Below the pieces are notes generated by a model that worked only from the letters and a program-made list of their open reading frames with translations, did not search any database and was not told the origin of the DNA. From JBCFAY01 sp038562375 (GTDB taxonomy: Bacteria; Bacillota; Clostridia; Christensenellales; CAG-138): a stretch of 64,000 nt of DNA. Position 1 is the first letter of the stretch. The number at the start of each line of letters is the position of its first letter. The stretch covers positions 170,495 to 234,494 of the forward strand of contig JBCFAY010000002.1 of assembly GCA_038562375.1 (NCBI GenBank). Reading direction: 5' to 3'. The position numbers and the translations under genes were made by a program. Positions 61,474 through 64,000 of this stretch are shown here, piece by piece.

Positions 61474-61806
61474 CTATAAATCGGTGTATTTTTCTTTTTT
61501 CCCAAATGCCTTATCTACGGGATATTTGCTTACGTTTTGTTCGAGTTTCTTCGCAATGATAGAATTTATATCCACATCCAATGAATCTGCCATAAGAATA
61601 CAATAAATTAAAACGTCTGCTAATTCATCGCAGATGTTTTCTTTTTTGTATTGAACGGCTTCGGGAGCCGTAGACCATTGGAAATTCTCAAGTAGCTCCG
61701 CTGCTTCCAATGATATTGAAATTGCTAAATCCTTTGGATTGTGAAACTGTTTCCAATTACGTTCATCTCTAAAACGTAATATTTCAGCGATAAGATTAGA
61801 GTCCAT
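61474..61806 (-). CDS. MazG-like nucleotide pyrophosphohydrolase
   Basis: A 110-residue all-alpha NTP pyrophosphatase. The metal sites are in SLEAAELLENFQW and ENICDELADVLIYC (EXXE and EXXD). RFRDERNWKQFHNPKDLAIS is the conserved N-terminus. It would hydrolyse (d)NTPs to monophosphates. A promoter with TATAAT (61844-61839 on the minus strand) lies 33 bases upstream. It pairs with the truncated DUF2075 gene. Pyrophosphatases of this size also occur in phage-defence islands, so a defence role for the former pair is possible but unproven. Confidence 0.9.
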   Translation of the reverse strand: MDSNLIAEILRFRDERNWKQFHNPKDLAISISLEAAELLENFQWSTAPEAVQYKKENICDELADVLIYCILMADSLDVDINSIIAKKLEQNVSKYPVDKAFGKKEKYTDL

Positions 61807-61918
61807 ATGCTCACACCGTTCATAACAGATATAACAGAATTATACACCAAATTTCATAGCGGAACAATGCTGTAGGTGTCGGCAGCAAAGAGCATCACTT
61901 TACCAAGGAGGCGCTACG

Positions 61919-62053
61919 ATGATAACCATCAACCGCCTGACGAATATTCCCGTTACCATGAACACCCCACAGATCGGGACAAACTGTTACGGATTATTCA
62001 AATGCTCTACGGGCTTATGGGCTTACGCTTCTCCGAGGAAGCCGCACCGATGA
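61919..62053 (+). CDS. Small ORF of unknown function with a strong ribosome site
   Basis: AAGGAGG lies seven bases before ATG at 61919. The 44-residue product is MITINRLTNIPVTMNTPQIG, then TNCYGLFKCSTGLWAYASPR and KPHR. I do not recognise it. It may be a conjugative-element protein, or the start of a longer gene that has been frameshifted, because protein-like sequence continues in another frame to 62260. Confidence 0.35.
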   Translation: MITINRLTNIPVTMNTPQIGTNCYGLFKCSTGLWAYASPRKPHR

Positions 62054-62071
62054 GCGCACACCCGGAGGCGC

Positions 62072-62260
62072 TTGATTATTTCCGATTTTGGCAAAGTAAA
62101 GCACCACAACAAAAAGCCCGTTGCCATCGTTAACCGTTGCTATGCAATTGAAAACAGTGTAGCAAGAACCATTTCTCAGGAAATCGCATCACACATACTT
62201 CTACAAGCCATTGACGAATACATGGATTCTACAACCCGCGGCGGCTTCAAGCAAAATTAA
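62072..62260 (+). CDS. Small ORF, possibly remnant of the preceding gene
   Basis: A 62-residue frame from TTG at 62072: IISDFGKVKHHNKKPVAIVN then RCYAIENSVARTISQEIASH and ILLQAIDEYMDSTT. The regular helical pattern looks protein-like, but there is no ribosome site. It may be the 3' part of a broken conjugative-element gene ending just before the IS3 element. Confidence 0.3.
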   Translation: MIISDFGKVKHHNKKPVAIVNRCYAIENSVARTISQEIASHILLQAIDEYMDSTTRGGFKQN

Positions 62261-62345
62261 AGGGTCTGGCTCCCATTGATTTTAGAAACCAGACCCTTGC
62301 CGCTTGTGGAACGGTCAAGAAAAACTGGACACAAAGTTAAGGATT

Positions 62346-63245
62346 TTATGTATTTTGTGCCTCGAATTGAGCGGGGCTTAACCACCCAATAGCTGAATGC
62401 ATTCGCTTGGTGTTGTAATAGAGCTCAATGTATTTGAATATCTCTTGGCGAGCTTGTTCCGGATTGTCATAACCGGCGTCCTGAACAAGCTCTCTCTTTA
62501 AGGTGCGATAGAAGGATTCCATAATCGCGTTGTCATAAGGATTTCCCTTGCGGCTCATGCTTTGCCGAAAGCCATATCGCATGAGCAATGCTTGAAACCG
62601 CTGCGAGGTATACTGAACTCCGCGATCTGTATGAACCAGTAACCCCTCTTGAGGATGTTCACGCCCTATTGCTTGGTTCATGGCCGAAAGAACAAGTGTA
62701 TCCCGTATTCGGATATCCATCGCCCATCCCGTTACCTTCCGTGAGTAAATGTCAATGAATACCGCCAGGTAAAGAAAACCGTGCTTTGTGGGGATATAGG
62801 TAATATCGCCAACCCATATTTTGTTACGCTCCTTTGTCGAAAAAACCTGATTCAAAACATTTTCCTTTTCCTCGTAAGGCTTTCCTTTTCGAGGCTTACG
62901 ATAAGCTTTTCGCGTCCCCTTGGAAACCAAGCCGTGCTCGCTCATTAACTTGGAAACTCTTTTGCAATTCGCCTTGATGCCTTGCTTTTGCAGGACAAGC
63001 TGAATTCTCCTTGCTCCATATCGACCATGATTCTCATGAAAGATATCTTCAATCATTTCGATCAAGGCTTCGTTTTCAATGGTTCGCTTACTTTTCTTGC
63101 GTTGCAGATAGTCATAGTAACCAGCGCGTGAGATTTTGAGCAATTTGCAGGCCTTCTTGATGTTGTATTTGTTGCGGTTTTCTTTGAGAAATTGAAATCT
63201 TACCCATTCTTTCGCTTCAAGAAGGCCTGGAATTTTTTTAGCAGT
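62346..63245 (-). CDS. IS3-family transposase OrfB (DDE integrase domain)
   Basis: The frame gives about 299 residues: HTH_21-like region (IKKACKLLKISRAGYYDYLQ) and a complete rve/DDE domain with Asp in WVGDITYIPTKHG, Asp in LLVHTDRGVQYTS and Glu in PYDNAIMESFYRTLKRE. There is no natural start codon at its beginning: like other IS3 elements it is expected to be made as an OrfAB fusion by -1 frameshifting, here at the A7 run at 63233-63239 (read CTA AAA AAA by OrfA). A short internal start at 63143 is possible. Confidence 0.9.
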   Translation of the reverse strand, partial: TAKKIPGLLEAKEWVRFQFLKENRNKYNIKKACKLLKISRAGYYDYLQRKKSKRTIENEALIEMIEDIFHENHGRYGARRIQLVLQKQGIKANCKRVSKLMSEHGLVSKGTRKAYRKPRKGKPYEEKENVLNQVFSTKERNKIWVGDITYIPTKHGFLYLAVFIDIYSRKVTGWAMDIRIRDTLVLSAMNQAIGREHPQEGLLVHTDRGVQYTSQRFQALLMRYGFRQSMSRKGNPYDNAIMESFYRTLKRELVQDAGYDNPEQARQEIFKYIELYYNTKRMHSAIGWLSPAQFEAQNT

Positions 63246-63483
63246 TCATTCTCCATTTTTAGCTCGTCTATCTGCTTTTGAAGCTTTTTGATCTCATACG
63301 TTGAGTTGAAAAGTGCGTTCCCGTGACCTGGAAACGCACTTTCGCCATACTCATCGTATTCATTTATCCAGTTGTGCCGCTGATGCCCAGTTCCTTGGCA
63401 ACGTCATGGATGGACTGTCCTGCGCTTTGTCCATGTTTTACGGCTGCCATTTTGAATTGCTTGTCGTAGACTGCTCGCTTCAT
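63200..63483 (-). pseudogene. IS3-family OrfA, frameshifted
   Basis: ATG at 63483 opens MKRAVYDKQFKMAAVKHGQS and continues to KELGISGTT, then meets TAA at 63364-63366. The rest of OrfA continues in another frame from 63370 (WINEYDEYGESAFPGHGN, then a leucine-zipper-like IKKLQKQIDELKMENELLKK). A small deletion near 63370 has removed the linker, so OrfA and the OrfAB transposase can no longer be made intact unless read-through occurs. Confidence 0.85.
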
Positions 63484-63701
63484 GATAATCTGACCACCTT
63501 TTCATTTGCTCTTAACTTGGTGTCCAGATTATCATACCACTTCCACTTGATTTTTTTTCATCTGTCTACTTGACAGGGGGCGGTTCATTTTTCAAACCGC
63601 GGTATGGCTACATCGCTGTCATCCTAGCGTGAGGAATCATGTTGCACAGTTTTTATTTACCGCTTGGCAGCAGATAACCCTTAAGCGGCCTTTTGGCTCC
63701 A

Positions 63702-64000
63702 TTAATTCAAATTAGCCCGCCCTTGATTACCCCGTTTTCTTTTCACATACGCCTTAACTATCTTGGTAATCTCGCCGAACACGAGCGGCAGCATGCCCAT
63801 CAGCACCACAAAGTCGACATCGTGCAGGTGCAGCGTGGCGACGTTGAAGAGGCCGCGCAGCCCGGGTATCACCAGCACGACCACCAGCAGCGCCAGCGAG
63901 AGCAGGAACGCAAGGTTCATGTTACGGTTGGAAAAGAAGCCGATCTTCCAGAGCGGCAGTATTTCGGAGCGGCAGGTATATGCGCGCAGCAGTTCGGAGA
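63702..64000 (-). CDS. Cation-transporting P-type ATPase, C-terminus (5' end outside window)
   Basis: The last 98 codons of a P-type ATPase, entering at the right edge: LLRAYTCRSEILPLWKIGFF, SNRNMNLAFLLSLALLVVVL and FGEITKIVKAYVKRKRGNQG. This is the C-terminal M8-M10 region typical of Ca2+/SERCA-like P-type ATPases (Cation_ATPase_C), which use ATP to pump cations across the membrane. The catalytic domains lie outside the window, so ion specificity cannot be judged. Three helices are visible. Confidence 0.88.
   Translation of the reverse strand, partial: SELLRAYTCRSEILPLWKIGFFSNRNMNLAFLLSLALLVVVLVIPGLRGLFNVATLHLHDVDFVVLMGMLPLVFGEITKIVKAYVKRKRGNQGRANLN

Larger units (their letters stand above)
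62325..63527 (-). mobile_element. IS3-family (IS150-like) insertion sequence
   Basis: A 1203-bp element. The ends are inverted repeats, CTGGACACAAAGTTAAG (62325-62341) and CTTAACTTGGTGTCCAG (63511-63527), with one mismatch. It holds orfA and orfB on the minus strand. No clear target-site duplication flanks it, so one side may have rearranged since insertion. It lies between the conjugative-element remains and a P-type ATPase gene. Confidence 0.92.

Overview
The window looks like the chromosome of an anaerobic member of Bacillota, class Clostridia. The reasons are a NiaR-type NAD repressor ahead of nadA, a BMP-family nucleoside transporter, strong GGAGG ribosome sites throughout, the Clostridia-type radical-SAM/TIGR03915 pair, and a conjugative element of the Tn1549/CD1115 type. 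No rRNA, intact tRNA or CRISPR array was seen. All family names come from reading motifs; no database search was run.

Layout. (1) 1-3950, minus strand: a C_GCAxxG_C_C redox protein (cut by the window edge), an MBL-fold hydrolase, a DUF134 regulator, and a two-gene operon of a NifU/IscU-like scaffold followed by a UPF0597/L-cysteine desulfidase-like enzyme. This operon has an excellent promoter overlapping a perfect inverted repeat, and an 11-bp motif is shared by its leader and the DUF134 promoter. (2) 4346-23840: a cell-surface polysaccharide locus made of two convergent operons. The plus-strand operon has a GT4, a TviB-like UDP-sugar dehydrogenase, an epimerase and a lipoprotein esterase. 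The 15-kb minus-strand operon runs from one promoter at 23930-23958 through a UDP-HexNAc 4,6-dehydratase, an aminotransferase, a beta-helix protein, an acyltransferase-like protein, a Wzc-like protein with a ruined P-loop, a GT2-GT4 fusion, Wzy, Wzx, an O-acyltransferase, a GT2 and the priming sugar transferase. (3) 24081-31613: a ketopantoate-reductase-like gene, two AraC regulators and the NAD operon niaR-nadA-nadBC, where nadB and nadC are fused. (4) 31791-36873: a four-gene BMP/Nup-type ABC importer. (5) 37622-47853: a large protease-pseudokinase-repeat membrane protein, an ACT-domain protein, two tandem GGDEF-EAL paralogues and a 41-codon gene. (6) 48191-50934: an operon of a LexA-like self-cleaving repressor, a radical-SAM DNA-repair protein and its TIGR03915 partner, with a perfect 21-bp operator inside its own promoter. 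(7) 50976-62260: a decayed conjugative element (RepA fragment, ArdC-like protein, TTRAP, MobC, relaxase fused to PcfB, 3' end of a group II intron, VirB2-like and VirB6-like fragments) with extra cargo (DUF4143 ATPase, truncated DUF2075 protein, MazG-like pyrophosphohydrolase, lipoprotein, LURP-one protein). (8) 62325-63527: an IS3-family element; then the C-terminus of a P-type ATPase running off the right edge.

The strongest candidates for new biology are the protease/pseudokinase/repeat protein (37622-40258), the repressor-controlled radical-SAM repair operon (48191-50934), the cysteine-desulfidase/NifU operon with its shared operator-like motif, the Wzc-like protein without a P-loop, and the fusions that still carry an internal ribosome site (NadB-NadC, relaxase-PcfB).
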